A stretch of DNA of 39,248 nt from Synechococcus sp. UW140 (GTDB lineage: Bacteria; Cyanobacteriota; Cyanobacteriia; PCC-6307; Cyanobiaceae). The position numbers and the translations under genes were made by a program. How positions within the stretch are numbered: the stretch's first letter is position 1; every line of letters begins with the position of its first letter. The notes beneath the pieces were generated by a model. That model saw nothing but the letters and a program-made list of their open reading frames with translations. It searched no databases and was not told the DNA's origin. Positions 25,367 to 34,145 of this stretch are shown here, one piece after another. The DNA lies in NCBI GenBank assembly GCA_945872185.1, contig CAMBZX010000008.1:1-39248 (forward strand), written 5' to 3'.

Positions 25367-26581
25367 TCAGGCCGCCAGCGGTTGGCGCATCAGGTCGCCG
25401 TAGAGGGCCTCCAGGGCATCGAGGTTGCGCTCCAAGGTGTAACGCTCCAGCACGCGTGCACGGGCACGACGACCCAGTTCAGCGGTGAGCACCGGCTGGT
25501 CGCGCAGCACCGGCAGCAGGGTGCGCAGCTGGGTGGTGACCCCCTGGGTGCTGATGACGATGCCCGCTCCCCCCTCCAGCACCTCACCATCGGCACCGGC
25601 ATCGGTGGCGACGCAGGCGGTGCCGCTGGCCATCGCCTCGAGCAGCGCCAGGCTCAGCCCCTCCACCAGCGACGGCAGCAGGAACACCTCCGCCAGCTGC
25701 AGCAGCGCCAGCCGGATTGCCCGCTCGCCCTCGTAACCCCACCAAATCACATCGTCCTCGCGGCCATCCTGCAGGGAGGGGCGCAGCGGCCCATCCCCGA
25801 CGATCACCAGCAGACAGCCCTGGGGCCGCACCAGCCGCCAGGCCCTGAGCAGGGCCTCCACATTCTTCTCGGTGGCGATGCGGCCCATGTACAGGAACAG
25901 CCGCCGACCGGCAAAACGCTGCCGCAACTTGGCCAGTTCGGCCGCCACCCCGTCCTTGGGATCCTCCTGGCCGGCTGGGGCCCACTGCTGGGGGTCAACC
26001 CCATTGGGAATCACCGCCAGCCGCTCCCGCCGCACCCCCAGCCGCTCCAGCAGATCGGCCTGCAGCTCTGAGAACACGATCACCCGATCAAAGCGGGCCA
26101 GCGAAGGCGCATACAGCTGATACGTGAGCTGCTGGGTGCCGCCAGCCAGGTTGCGCAGGGCGGCATCAAACGCCGGATGGAAGGTGGCCACCAGGGGCAG
26201 ACCCAGCTGCTGGCAGAGATCCGGCAGGCGGAAATCGAGCGGCGAGAGCGTGAGGCTGGCATGGACCAGATCGGGCTTGAGCCGCTCCAGCGACTCACGC
26301 AACTCCCGCTGGGCCCCGGGCGAAGGAATCGTGTACACCTGGGACTTGACCAGGTAGGGCAGGGCGACTTCCGGGTTGTCCAGGGCTGGACTGGGATGGG
26401 CTTCGAGGTTGCGGCCATCGCCACCCACCGACTCCTGCCGGCCCAGGCCCGCCGGCGGGGTGTCGAAGTGGATGAAGCTCACCCCATGGCCGCGGCGGCG
26501 CAGGGCTTCGGTGATGCTGAGTCCGTAGGTGACGTTGCCACAGAACGGGGATTTCTTGCCCAGCCAGGCAATGTGTGCCAC
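25367..26581 (-). CDS. GT4-family glycosyltransferase
   Basis: A 404-residue GT-B glycosyltransferase starting at GTG 26581 (VAHIAWLGKKSPFCGNVTYG). ITEALRRRGHGVSFIHFDTP is a classic acceptor-domain start. The donor domain contains FLYMGRIATEKNVEALLRAW and LVIVGDGPLRPSLQ. LPSLVEGLSLALLEAMASGT with the EX7E pattern follows, then GGAGIVIS. The frame is open upstream but has no protein-like sequence, and it would run into the MFS gene whose stop is at 26610. The gene is 28 nt downstream of that stop, so the two may be co-transcribed. Substrate not determined. Confidence 0.9.
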   Translation of the reverse strand: MAHIAWLGKKSPFCGNVTYGLSITEALRRRGHGVSFIHFDTPPAGLGRQESVGGDGRNLEAHPSPALDNPEVALPYLVKSQVYTIPSPGAQRELRESLERLKPDLVHASLTLSPLDFRLPDLCQQLGLPLVATFHPAFDAALRNLAGGTQQLTYQLYAPSLARFDRVIVFSELQADLLERLGVRRERLAVIPNGVDPQQWAPAGQEDPKDGVAAELAKLRQRFAGRRLFLYMGRIATEKNVEALLRAWRLVRPQGCLLVIVGDGPLRPSLQDGREDDVIWWGYEGERAIRLALLQLAEVFLLPSLVEGLSLALLEAMASGTACVATDAGADGEVLEGGAGIVISTQGVTTQLRTLLPVLRDQPVLTAELGRRARARVLERYTLERNLDALEALYGDLMRQPLAA

Positions 26582-26609
26582 CGGTTGCGGTTCGTTTCGA
26601 TACCAGAAA

Positions 26610-28058
26610 TTAGCAGCGGCGCCAGGGTTGCTCACTGAGGGCCGCCACCAGGGCCACCACCGCCAGGGCCCAGAGCACCGGCAACAGCCCATAACGGCTC
26701 ACCACCGCCCCGGCCAGCACCAGCGGCAGGCTCAGGGCGATGTTGATCAGGTTGTTCTGCAGACCGAACACCCGACCCCGTTGATCTTCGGGGGTGTCCT
26801 CCTGGATGGTGGTCTGGGCCGGGATTGCCAGCAAGGCCGCCCCCAATCCGAGCAGGCCGCAGAGCAGCAGGGTGACCGCAAGATTGCCGCGGGTCTGCCC
26901 CAGCAACACCAGACAAAAGGCAATTATGCCCAGGCCGCTGGAGCCCAGGCGGCGGCGGTTGAAGCGATCACCCAGCTGGGCCATCGCCACCGCCCCGATC
27001 GCCAACCCCATACCGGTCATCGCCAGCAGGGTGCCAAAACCCGTGGGTCCCAGGCCGACGATCGTGGCCGCCAGGCTGATCGCCAACACATAGAGGGCCG
27101 CCAGCAGGCTGTACAGCAGCACCAGCTGCAGCATGGCGCTGCGCACGCTGGGGCGTTCACGCAGCACCTGGATCCCCTCGCCGATCTCCTGCCAGACGGT
27201 GACGTTGCGGGGGGGCTTGACCGGTTCATCGATGGCGATCGCGGCGATCGCCACAGCGGCGATGCCGTAGCAGAGGGGCAGCAGCACGAACTCGCCGCCG
27301 CTGATGCCGAGGCGCTGCAGCAGGCCGTGCATCAGCCGCAGGATCGGATCGCCAAGGGCGAAGCCGACAATCGTGGCTCCCATGCTGGTCGCCTGGTACA
27401 GCGAATTGGCCGCCAGCAACTGGTGGGAGGGCACCAGCAGCGGAATGGCGGCCTGCTCCGCCGGGGCGAAGAACTGGGTGAGCACCGATTCGAGCACGGT
27501 CATCGCCACCAGCGCCCAGTAGCCCCAGCTCAGGCCCAGCCACTGGGGGCCGGGCAACAGCGCCAGGGGCGCCAGCAGCAGCAGGCCCGCCCGCAGAGCA
27601 TTGGAGGCCACCATCACCGCCCGCTTCGGCCAGCGATCGGCCCAGACCCCGGCCACGGTTCCCAGCAGCATCGCCGGGATCGTGTTAGCCACATAGATAC
27701 CCGTGGCCAGCAGGGTGATGATCTGGGCCCGGTTCTCCACGCCCATGCGGATCGCGGCCGCCGCCTCAGCCAGGGCCGGATCGGCCTGGGGGTTCTCGGT
27801 CACCCAGTACTGGGCGATCAGGAACACCATCAGCACGATGTAGAACTTGTCGGCCAGCTGGGAGAAGATCTGGCCGAGCCACAGCTGGCGGAAACCGGGC
27901 AGGGCCAGCACCGCCACCAGGCCGGTTTCGCCAGTTTGAACCGCCGCGCGCGCTGGCGCCTGGGCGCCCACGGGCTGCGCCGTGGCCTCGTCACCCTCGC
28001 CCGATCCGGTTGAACCCCTCCCCCCGGCAAGGGAGTGGGGTTTGTTGGCATCGTTCAA
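26610..28058 (-). CDS. MFS transporter (enterobactin-exporter-like MFS_3 type)
   Basis: A 482-residue transporter with about twelve membrane segments after a 40-residue polar N-terminus. The loop between helices 2 and 3 has GVWADRWPKR (137-146), the MFS motif A. Other marks are PGFRQLWLGQIFSQLADKFY and LTQFFAPAEQAAIPLLVP, followed by the long loop with PVKPPRNVTVWQEIGEGIQVLR and the C-terminal EDQRGRVFGLQNNLINIALS. The sequence resembles macrolide or siderophore efflux MFS proteins. Its cargo is unknown. It is downstream of recO by about 146 nt and upstream of a GT4 gene on the same strand. Confidence 0.88.
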   Translation of the reverse strand: MNDANKPHSLAGGRGSTGSGEGDEATAQPVGAQAPARAAVQTGETGLVAVLALPGFRQLWLGQIFSQLADKFYIVLMVFLIAQYWVTENPQADPALAEAAAAIRMGVENRAQIITLLATGIYVANTIPAMLLGTVAGVWADRWPKRAVMVASNALRAGLLLLAPLALLPGPQWLGLSWGYWALVAMTVLESVLTQFFAPAEQAAIPLLVPSHQLLAANSLYQATSMGATIVGFALGDPILRLMHGLLQRLGISGGEFVLLPLCYGIAAVAIAAIAIDEPVKPPRNVTVWQEIGEGIQVLRERPSVRSAMLQLVLLYSLLAALYVLAISLAATIVGLGPTGFGTLLAMTGMGLAIGAVAMAQLGDRFNRRRLGSSGLGIIAFCLVLLGQTRGNLAVTLLLCGLLGLGAALLAIPAQTTIQEDTPEDQRGRVFGLQNNLINIALSLPLVLAGAVVSRYGLLPVLWALAVVALVAALSEQPWRRC

Positions 28059-28204
28059 GGCTCCATCTCCCGGATCCGTGGCTTGTCTATCGGACCTGGA
28101 CTCATCGCAGCGGGCTCATCTCTGGTGGCGGATCAGTGGGTGCGAATCACTGCTGACGAATCACAGGGGGCCGATCAAGGCAGGACCTGGTCAACGCGGC
28201 CTGA

Positions 28205-29008
28205 TCACGGCGTCCTGCGGGGCGGAGCCATGGGCTCGAAAGCACTGCGCAGCAGTCTGAAGGCCCGAGGGCGCCGACTGAGATGTTCGCCGCACCAGGC
28301 CTCCACCAGATCCAGCAAATGCAGCCACACCGGCTCCGGGCCCATCAGCTCGCCGTCGCGGCGGCGTGGCAGGCCCGGCCTGGTCAGCCGCTGCAGCAAG
28401 GCCAGCTCCGAGGCATTGAGCACCACTCGGGCCCCCGGCAGCGCCCCGATCGCCAGCCCCTCCCCCGGCAGCAGACTGGAACGCCAGTCCCAGTTCCCCA
28501 GGGGGGGCTCGAGCGGCTCACCGCTGCGGGCGCATTGCTGCAGCGGCAGGGCATAGCCCCCCAGGGCCAGCAGATGCACACTGCCCTGCACCGCAATCGC
28601 CAGGGCCTCGAGCCGCTCGCTGCGCTCCCGCACCACCTGCTCCAAGCGGCCCAGCTGCATCAACAGATCGGCCAGCACGCCAGGGGCCGGAGCCTGCTCG
28701 GGCACCAGCTGCAGGCACAGCTCCCCCAGGGCCTGGGCCGCCGCCAGGGTTTCGAGCCGCTGGCCGAGGCCGCCGTAGTTGCGCACCACCGTCAGCTGCC
28801 GCACCCGCCGCAGGCCGCGACTGCCGCCCACCTGCAGGCGCAGATGGGCCAGGGGCACGGCAGCCGCCAGGCTGCTTTTCGGCCGACGCGCCCCCGGCAC
28901 CGCCAGCCGCGTCAGCCCCTCGCTCTCGCTCAGCAGGGTCAACAGTCGATCGTTCTCGCCCAGGGGGCGGCAGGTGAGAGCCAGGCCCTCCAGCAGGATT
29001 TCCGACAT
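28205..29008 (-). CDS. recO: DNA repair protein RecO
   Basis: RecO, with RecF and RecR, loads RecA at single-strand gaps. The protein is 267 residues. It begins MSEILLEGLALTCRPLGEND with the N-terminal OB-fold features LTRLAVPGARRPKSSLAAAV and HLRLQVGGSRGLRRVRQLTV. The C-terminal part has YALPLQQCARSGEPL. The zinc Cys cluster of many RecO proteins is reduced to one Cys in that segment. The ATG shares TGATG with a small overlapping frame that extends back into deoC. The order hpf-deoC-recO suggests one transcript. Confidence 0.92.
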   Translation of the reverse strand: MSEILLEGLALTCRPLGENDRLLTLLSESEGLTRLAVPGARRPKSSLAAAVPLAHLRLQVGGSRGLRRVRQLTVVRNYGGLGQRLETLAAAQALGELCLQLVPEQAPAPGVLADLLMQLGRLEQVVRERSERLEALAIAVQGSVHLLALGGYALPLQQCARSGEPLEPPLGNWDWRSSLLPGEGLAIGALPGARVVLNASELALLQRLTRPGLPRRRDGELMGPEPVWLHLLDLVEAWCGEHLSRRPRAFRLLRSAFEPMAPPRRTP

Positions 29009-29232
29009 CAGCAGCGCTCAGTCAGGCGAGCGCCCGCCGGCCGGGCCATCCCCAAGCCAACGGTCACGCTGCAGACCGCGGCCAGCGCCAGGATCACTGG
29101 TGGACCCACGATCACGGCTTCACCCCCCATCGCGGTGTTCGCCAGCGCCAGGCTCACCAGCGCCAAGATCACCAGCGCCGGATTCCCTGCGATCTTCGTT
29201 GCGTCCCGCCGCCTCGTCCCGGCTGGCGCCAC
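29008..29232 (-). CDS. Possible small two-helix membrane protein overlapping the deoC tail
   Basis: A 74-codon frame whose stop overlaps the recO ATG (TGATG) and whose first half overlaps the extended end of deoC in another frame. After a basic start (MAPAGTRRRDATKIAG), it has ALVILALVSLALANTAMGG and VIVGPPVILALAAVCSVTVG, both strongly hydrophobic. Part of this arises from a 15-nt tandem repeat. The coupling to recO argues for translation; the overlap and repeat origin argue for chance. I recognise no family. Confidence 0.25.
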   Translation of the reverse strand: MAPAGTRRRDATKIAGNPALVILALVSLALANTAMGGEAVIVGPPVILALAAVCSVTVGLGMARPAGARLTERC

Positions 29233-29908
29233 GGCCTGCCGCGGGTCGCCGCAGCGCCTGCATCAATGCCACACCACGACTGGTGCCCAGCCGAGTGGCG
29301 CCGGCCTCCACCAGGTCCAGGGCCTGCCCCAGGTCGGCGATACCACCCGAGGCCTTCACCGCCGCCCGCCCCCGCGCCAACTGGCGCAGCCGCCCCACCT
29401 GGGCGGCGGTCACCGGCGGGCCGAAGCCGCTGCCGCTCTTGAGCCAGCGCACGCCGGCATCGATGCTCACCTCCACCAGCAGCTCCAGGGCCTGGGGGTC
29501 GAGCCGCCCCGCCTCGACGATCACCTTCACCGGCAGACCCAGCTCGGTGATCGCGGCCAGATCGTCGAGCACCCTGGAGCTGTCGCCATCGGCGAGGGCA
29601 CCGAAATCGGGCACCACATCCAGTTCATCGGCACCGGCGGCGGCGGCGGCCTCAGCCTCGGCTCGCTTGATCGCGCTCGGCACAGCGCCGAAGGGGAAGC
29701 CCACCACGGAGATCAGCTTCACCCGATCGCCCAGCGGCAGGCGTTCGCGGGCCACGTCCACCCAGCGCGAGGCCACACACACCCCGGCAAAGCCGAAATG
29801 GCGAGCCTCATCGCAGCAGGTGATCACGGCCTGCCGGCCCCGGTGGGGGTCGAGCAGGGCGTGATCAATCAGCGGTGCCAGATCCGGTAAGTCGCGCGCC
29901 CTGGCCAT
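29120..29908 (-). CDS. deoC: Deoxyribose-phosphate aldolase with repeat-extended C-terminus
   Basis: Cleaves 2-deoxyribose 5-phosphate to acetaldehyde and glyceraldehyde 3-phosphate in nucleoside salvage. The protein has 262 residues. The aldolase core ends near residue 221. Marks are the Asp in ADELDVVPDFG (93-103), VKVIVEAG, and the Schiff-base Lys157 in WLKSGSGFG (family KTSTGF). The proton-relay Lys185 is in VKASGGI. After LGTSRGVALMQALR there are 40 extra polar residues including GAGDLGAGEPGAGEH, encoded by three 15-nt repeats. The ATG at 29908 lies 4 nt after the hpf stop, so co-transcription is likely. Confidence 0.93.
   Translation of the reverse strand: MARARDLPDLAPLIDHALLDPHRGRQAVITCCDEARHFGFAGVCVASRWVDVARERLPLGDRVKLISVVGFPFGAVPSAIKRAEAEAAAAAGADELDVVPDFGALADGDSSRVLDDLAAITELGLPVKVIVEAGRLDPQALELLVEVSIDAGVRWLKSGSGFGPPVTAAQVGRLRQLARGRAAVKASGGIADLGQALDLVEAGATRLGTSRGVALMQALRRPAAGRGASRDEAAGRNEDRRESGAGDLGAGEPGAGEHRDGG
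29140..29184. repeat. Three 15-bp tandem repeats in the deoC 3' end
   Basis: Units at 29140-29154, 29155-29169 and 29170-29184 share the core CCAGCGCCA with small differences. The unit length is a multiple of three, so both overlapping frames stay open. deoC gains GAGDL/GAGEP/GAGEH, and the other frame gains PALVI/LALVS/LALAN. Confidence 0.7.
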
Positions 29909-29912
29909 CGGC

Positions 29913-30500
29913 TCAGGCGTCCTTCGGCTGAATCACGCCGAAGCCACCGTGGTTGCGGCGATAGACCACCTGGACCTGGCCCGTGCCGGCATCGCGGAAG
30001 ACGTAAAAATCGTGATCCACCATTTCCAATTGATGCAGGGCCTCCTCCAGATCCATCGCCGGCATCGCGAAGTACTTGCGCCGCACGCCCCGATGGGGCA
30101 CCACCGGCTCCATACCCTCGGTGATCGGCGTGCCGGGGGGCGGCAGGTTGGCGGCGCCAGTCTCCTCATCGCGGGCGGAGCGGTGCACCGGACCTTGGGC
30201 GCGCTCCTGCAGGCGATCCTTGTAGCGATGCAGCTGACGGCTGAGCTTGCTGGCCACCAGATCGATGCTGGCGTAGAGATTTTCACTGCGCTCCTGGGCC
30301 CGGATCACGGTGCCATTGGCAAACATCGTGACTTCGGCGATCTGCTGGGGAACGCGGGGGTTGCGGGCCACGGACAGATGCACGTCCGCCTCCTTGACCA
30401 TGTCGCCGAAGTGATTGATGGCTCGGCTGATCTTGCTTTCGGTGTAATCCCGGATGGCCGGGGTGACATCGAGATTGCGGCCATGGATGAGCAGTTTCAT
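29913..30500 (-). CDS. hpf: Long-form ribosome hibernation promoting factor (LrtA type)
   Basis: Binds the 30S subunit and dimerises ribosomes into inactive 100S particles in darkness or starvation. The 195-residue protein has the N-terminal domain (1-105): KLLIHGRNLDVTPAIRDYTE, VHLSVARNPRVPQQIAEVTM and SIDLVASKLSRQLHRYKDRL. A linker follows, then the C-terminal dimer domain (about 140-195) with RRKYFAMPAMDLEEALHQLE and HDFYVFRDAGTGQVQVVYRR. ATG 30500 matches the family start; the open frame upstream is rejected. In other cyanobacteria the homologue lrtA is light-repressed at the transcript level. I could not see a defined element in the 96-nt space to lipB. Confidence 0.95.
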   Translation of the reverse strand: MKLLIHGRNLDVTPAIRDYTESKISRAINHFGDMVKEADVHLSVARNPRVPQQIAEVTMFANGTVIRAQERSENLYASIDLVASKLSRQLHRYKDRLQERAQGPVHRSARDEETGAANLPPPGTPITEGMEPVVPHRGVRRKYFAMPAMDLEEALHQLEMVDHDFYVFRDAGTGQVQVVYRRNHGGFGVIQPKDA

Positions 30501-30596
30501 CAGAATCTCAGGGCAGATGTCGACCGCCGGGAGTGGAGTCAGGCCTCTTTTCAGGCTGACCGCTCCCGGGTGCCTGCACGCTAGGAACACTCCGCC

Positions 30597-31310
30597 ATGC
30601 CCCCCAGGACCAGCGCAATTCTTTTTGAAGCGGCCGCACCGGTGCCCTTCGCCCTGGGCTGGCACTGGCAGCGTCAGCTGCAGGCCCGGCTGCTGGCCGA
30701 GCCCGGCGGCCCCGAAGCCTTGTTAATGCTGCAGCACGAACCCTGTTACACCCTCGGCCGCGGCGCCAGCAATGCCCACCTGGGCTTTGATGCCGCCGCT
30801 CCCCCCTTACCCCTGTTCCGCATCGACCGGGGCGGAGAGGTGACCCACCACGCCCCGGGCCAGCTGGTGCTTTACCCGGTGCTCGATCTCCAGCGCCATG
30901 GCGCCGACCTGCACCTCTACCTCAGGCAGCTGGAAGGGGTGGTGATCGATCTGCTGGCTGAGTTCGGCCTGGTGGCAGAGCGCTGCGCCGGCTTCACCGG
31001 GGTCTGGCTGGAGGGCCGCAAGCTGGCGGCGATCGGCGTCGGCGCCCGCCGCTGGATCAGCCAGCACGGCCTGGCCCTGAATGTGAACTGCAGCCTGGAA
31101 GGCTTCGAGGCGATCGTGCCCTGTGGCCTGGCGGACCGACCTGTGGGCCGCCTGAGCGACTGGTTGCCCGGGATCACACCGCAGCAGCTGCAGGCGCCGC
31201 TGCTGGCCGCCTTTTGCCGGCGCTTTGCGCTGGAACTACGGCCAGCGACGATCGCCGAAACCCTGCCGGATTGGCACCAGGCCCTTGATCCAGACCAGCC
31301 GCGGCAGTAA
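30597..31310 (+). CDS. lipB: Lipoate-protein ligase B (octanoyltransferase)
   Basis: Transfers octanoate from acyl carrier protein to lipoyl domains, the first step of lipoate synthesis. The protein is 237 residues. [14 protein letters not shown] (49-62), [20 protein letters not shown] (78-97) and [14 protein letters not shown] with catalytic Lys142 are present. The nucleophile is Cys176 in [16 protein letters not shown]. It is divergent from hpf. A lipoylated E2 gene lies nearby at 34146, which is a likely target of this enzyme. Confidence 0.96.
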   Translation: MPPRTSAILFEAAAPVPFALGWHWQRQLQARLLAEPGGPEALLMLQHEPCYTLGRGASNAHLGFDAAAPPLPLFRIDRGGEVTHHAPGQLVLYPVLDLQRHGADLHLYLRQLEGVVIDLLAEFGLVAERCAGFTGVWLEGRKLAAIGVGARRWISQHGLALNVNCSLEGFEAIVPCGLADRPVGRLSDWLPGITPQQLQAPLLAAFCRRFALELRPATIAETLPDWHQALDPDQPRQ

Positions 31311-31346
31311 TGCTTGGCCCGCGCTCCCTCGCCATCCCGCCCCGCC

Positions 31347-33311
31347 ATGACCGACCGCGCCGAGATCCACTGGAGCGGCAGCCCCCGCGACCACCAGGCC
31401 CTGGCGGAGCGCCACGACTGGAGTCAGCTGGCTGGCCTGGAGCAGCTCTGGCCCGAGCTGGAGCGCCTGCACGGTGACGCCATCGCCGTGGAGGCCCCCC
31501 ATGCCCGCCCGCCGGAAAGCCTCAGCTACCGCCAGTTGCGCCAGGGCATCGAGCAGGTGGCGGCGGCCTTCGCCGCGCTCGGGGTGACCGCAGGCGATGT
31601 GGTGGCCCTGTTCGCCGAGAACGGCCCCCGCTGGCTGCTGGCCGACCAGGGACTGATGCGGGCCGGCGCCGCCGACGCCGTGCGCGGCAGCAGCGCCCCC
31701 GTGGAGGAACTGCGCTACATCCTCAACGACTGCGGCGCCGTCGGCCTGGTGGTGGAGTCGGCCGCCCTGCTGCAGCGCCTGGCCCTGCCGGCTGCGGCCC
31801 TGGAGCGACTGCGCTTCGTGGTGCTGCTCGAGGGCAACGCCGAGCCAGCGGCCAGTGCTGCCGCCCGTACGGGGACCATGCCCTGCCTGGGCTGGCCGGA
31901 GCTGTTGGAGCGAGGCCTGCAGGCACCGCTGCCCCCCCTGCCCGCAGGCGGCACCGCCCGGGTGGCCACCTTGCTGTACACCTCTGGCACCACCGGCGAA
32001 CCCAAGGGGGTGCCGCTCACCCAGGCCAACCTGCTGCACCAGCTGCGTCACCTGGGGGTGGCAGTGCGGCCCCGTCCGGGGGATCGGGTGCTGAGCGTGC
32101 TGCCGATCTGGCATGCCTACGAGCGCAGCGCCGAATACTTCCTGCTCTCCTGCGGTTGCCGCCAGACCTACACCACGCTCAAGCAGCTGCGGCCCGATCT
32201 GCAGAAGGTGAAGCCCCAGTACTTGATCAGCGTGCCGCGGCTGTGGGAGGCGTTGCTCTCGGGCTTCGAGGATGCCCTGGCGGCCATGCCCGCCTCCCGC
32301 CAGCGGCTGCTGCGGGCCGCCCTGACCAACGGCCGCGTCTATGCCCTGGCCCGGCGCCTCGCCCAGGATCTCAGCCTCCAACCGCAGACGCCACAGCGGC
32401 GCCTGCTGGCCGCGGCCGAGGCGGCGGGCCGCTGGCCGCTGCAACGCCTGGCGGCCTCGCTGCTGTGGCCCAAGGTGCGCCAGCAGCTGGTGGGGGGCTC
32501 GCTGCGCACGGCGATCAGCGGCGGCGGCGCCCTCGCCAGCCACGTCGACGCGTTTTTTGAGACGATCGGCATCGAGCTGCTGGTGGGCTACGGCCTCACC
32601 GAAACCAGCCCGGTGCTCACCTGCCGCCGCCCCTGGAACAACCGCCGCGGCAGCTCCGGCCAACCCCTGGCAGGCACCGCGATCCGCATCGTCGATCCCG
32701 ACAGCCGCCGCACCCTGGCGATCGGCCAGCGGGGGCTGGTGCTGGCCAGGGGGCCCCAGGTGATGGGCGGCTACTTCGGCAAGCCCGAGGCCAGCGCCAA
32801 GGCCATCGATGCCGAGGGCTGGTTCGATACCGGCGACCTGGGGCTGCTGCTCACCGACGGCACCCTGGTGCTCACCGGCCGCGCCAAGGACACGATCGTG
32901 CTCAGCAGCGGCGAGAACATCGAACCAGGCCCGTTGGAGGAGGCCCTGGTGGAGAGCCCCCTGGTGGAGCAGGTGATGCTGGTGGGACAAGACCGCAAGC
33001 AACTCGGCGCCCTGCTGGTGCCGAAGCGGGAGGCCCTCGAGGCCCTGGCACGCCAGGAATCGCTGCCGCTGCCGCAAGGAACGGCAGCCGATCCAGCCCT
33101 GCGGCGCCTGCTGACCCGCCAGCTCAACGGCCTGCTGGCGGCCCGCCCCGGCGCCCGTCCCGACGAACGGCTCGGCGGCGTGGTGCTGGTGGAGCCGTTC
33201 AGCATCGAGAACGGCCTGCTCACCCAGACCCTCAAGCAGCGCCGCGATCGCATCGCCGCCCGCGAGGCCGGTGCAATCGCGGCGCTGTACGGCGAAGCGC
33301 CGCCGCACTGA
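31347..33311 (+). CDS. Long-chain acyl-CoA/acyl-ACP synthetase (AMP-binding family)
   Basis: Activates fatty acids to acyl-adenylate and then to CoA or ACP thioester. In cyanobacteria this family (AasS/Slr1609-like) recycles free fatty acids. The protein is 654 residues from ATG 31347; upstream in-frame codons give only a Pro-rich leader. The P-loop is YTSGTTGEPKG (211-221). The adenylate motif is YGLTETSPV. The hinge region contains WFDTGDLGLL (from 492) and LTGRAKDTIVLSSGENIEP. Later LVPKREALEALARQESLPLP belongs to the C-terminal domain. It follows lipB by 36 nt on the same strand. ACP versus CoA use cannot be told from sequence alone. Confidence 0.92.
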   Translation: MTDRAEIHWSGSPRDHQALAERHDWSQLAGLEQLWPELERLHGDAIAVEAPHARPPESLSYRQLRQGIEQVAAAFAALGVTAGDVVALFAENGPRWLLADQGLMRAGAADAVRGSSAPVEELRYILNDCGAVGLVVESAALLQRLALPAAALERLRFVVLLEGNAEPAASAAARTGTMPCLGWPELLERGLQAPLPPLPAGGTARVATLLYTSGTTGEPKGVPLTQANLLHQLRHLGVAVRPRPGDRVLSVLPIWHAYERSAEYFLLSCGCRQTYTTLKQLRPDLQKVKPQYLISVPRLWEALLSGFEDALAAMPASRQRLLRAALTNGRVYALARRLAQDLSLQPQTPQRRLLAAAEAAGRWPLQRLAASLLWPKVRQQLVGGSLRTAISGGGALASHVDAFFETIGIELLVGYGLTETSPVLTCRRPWNNRRGSSGQPLAGTAIRIVDPDSRRTLAIGQRGLVLARGPQVMGGYFGKPEASAKAIDAEGWFDTGDLGLLLTDGTLVLTGRAKDTIVLSSGENIEPGPLEEALVESPLVEQVMLVGQDRKQLGALLVPKREALEALARQESLPLPQGTAADPALRRLLTRQLNGLLAARPGARPDERLGGVVLVEPFSIENGLLTQTLKQRRDRIAAREAGAIAALYGEAPPH

Positions 33312-33496
33312 AGCGCGCAGCCGGCGGCCCACAGCGGGAGTTCACGGGGGCAGAAGCCAGGGGACAGAGGTGCGCACCACAGGCCTGGCAAAGGCTGCCC
33401 CGGCTCCGCAGGTCACGATCTGGCAGTCCCTGAATGGACACCGCGGTTGACCGAGGTGTCATCGCCTGACAGCCTGGGTCCTGATTTCGCTCCCCC

Positions 33497-33943
33497 ATGG
33501 CCGACGGCAGCACCCTCTCGATCAAGCGCACAATCACGGTGAGGGCCGTGGTGACCCCCCGCTGGAAGGAGGAGGCCGAGCGCGAACTCAGCAATGCCCT
33601 CAGCAATTTCGACGCCCAGCTGGCCCAGCTGGAACAGGAAGGGCAGCAGGTGATCGATCAGATCCGCCGCCAGAGCGCCAACCCGCTCGATCCCCGCGTG
33701 CAGGAGCAGGTGGGCTCGGTGCAGCAGCAGGTGGGTGCCAAGCGCGCCGAACTGGAAGAGCAGAAGCGCCAGGTGCTCGAGCAGCAGCAGCAGGTGCGTG
33801 AGCTGGAGATGGACGCGATCGTCGAGCAGGGGCAGATCGAGAGCTTCACCGAAGTGAGCGTGGGCGACAACCTGGTGCAGAAACTCCAGGCCGCCGTGCT
33901 GGTGCGCGACGGCGTGATCGAGGCGATTGAAGGGGCGGATTGA
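33497..33943 (+). CDS. YlqD-family coiled-coil protein
   Basis: A 148-residue protein matching the YlqD family, whose function is unknown. It begins STLSIKRTITVRAVVTPRWK. Two coiled-coil stretches follow (LAQLEQEGQQVIDQIRRQ and ELEEQKRQVLEQQQQVRELE). The end folds into a small domain (TEVSVGDNLVQKLQAAVLV, then RDGVIEAIEGAD). No signal peptide is seen. The 185-nt gap before it suggests its own promoter, but none is clear. It may be co-transcribed with the E2 gene downstream; a palindrome lies between them. Confidence 0.85.
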   Translation: MADGSTLSIKRTITVRAVVTPRWKEEAERELSNALSNFDAQLAQLEQEGQQVIDQIRRQSANPLDPRVQEQVGSVQQQVGAKRAELEEQKRQVLEQQQQVRELEMDAIVEQGQIESFTEVSVGDNLVQKLQAAVLVRDGVIEAIEGAD

Positions 33944-33959
33944 AGCCCGGTTCTGATGC

Positions 33960-33985
33960 CAGGCTCCAGCGATCGCTGGAGCCTG
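33960..33985. other. 26-bp perfect palindrome centred on HIP1
   Basis: A perfect 26-base palindrome follows the YlqD stop by 16 nt, with GCGATCGC (HIP1) at its centre (33969-33976). It could form a stem-loop and end the upstream transcript, but there is no T-run after it on either strand. Confidence 0.7.
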
Positions 33986-34145
33986 CGGGCGCCGACGGGG
34001 CCTGCAGGCAGTTCAGGGACAACTCTGGGCCAGGGACGTTGGGGGCGGCCCTGTGGCAGCGCTGAAGCTGGCAGCGGCTCAAAGCGAACCCAGGGCCCGA
34101 CCTTGTGCCACGTAAAATCACCCCCATTCAAGCGGGAACGCGACG

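Noticed and set aside
26529-28013. Long forward-strand open frame opposite the GT4 and MFS genes
   Set aside because: Gln/His/Gly-rich shadow with no signature; the reverse strand encodes complete transporter and transferase motifs.
31236-33332. Long reverse-strand open frame opposite the acyl synthetase
   Set aside because: Low-complexity Gly/Gln/His composition and no motif; the forward strand has the AMP-binding signatures.
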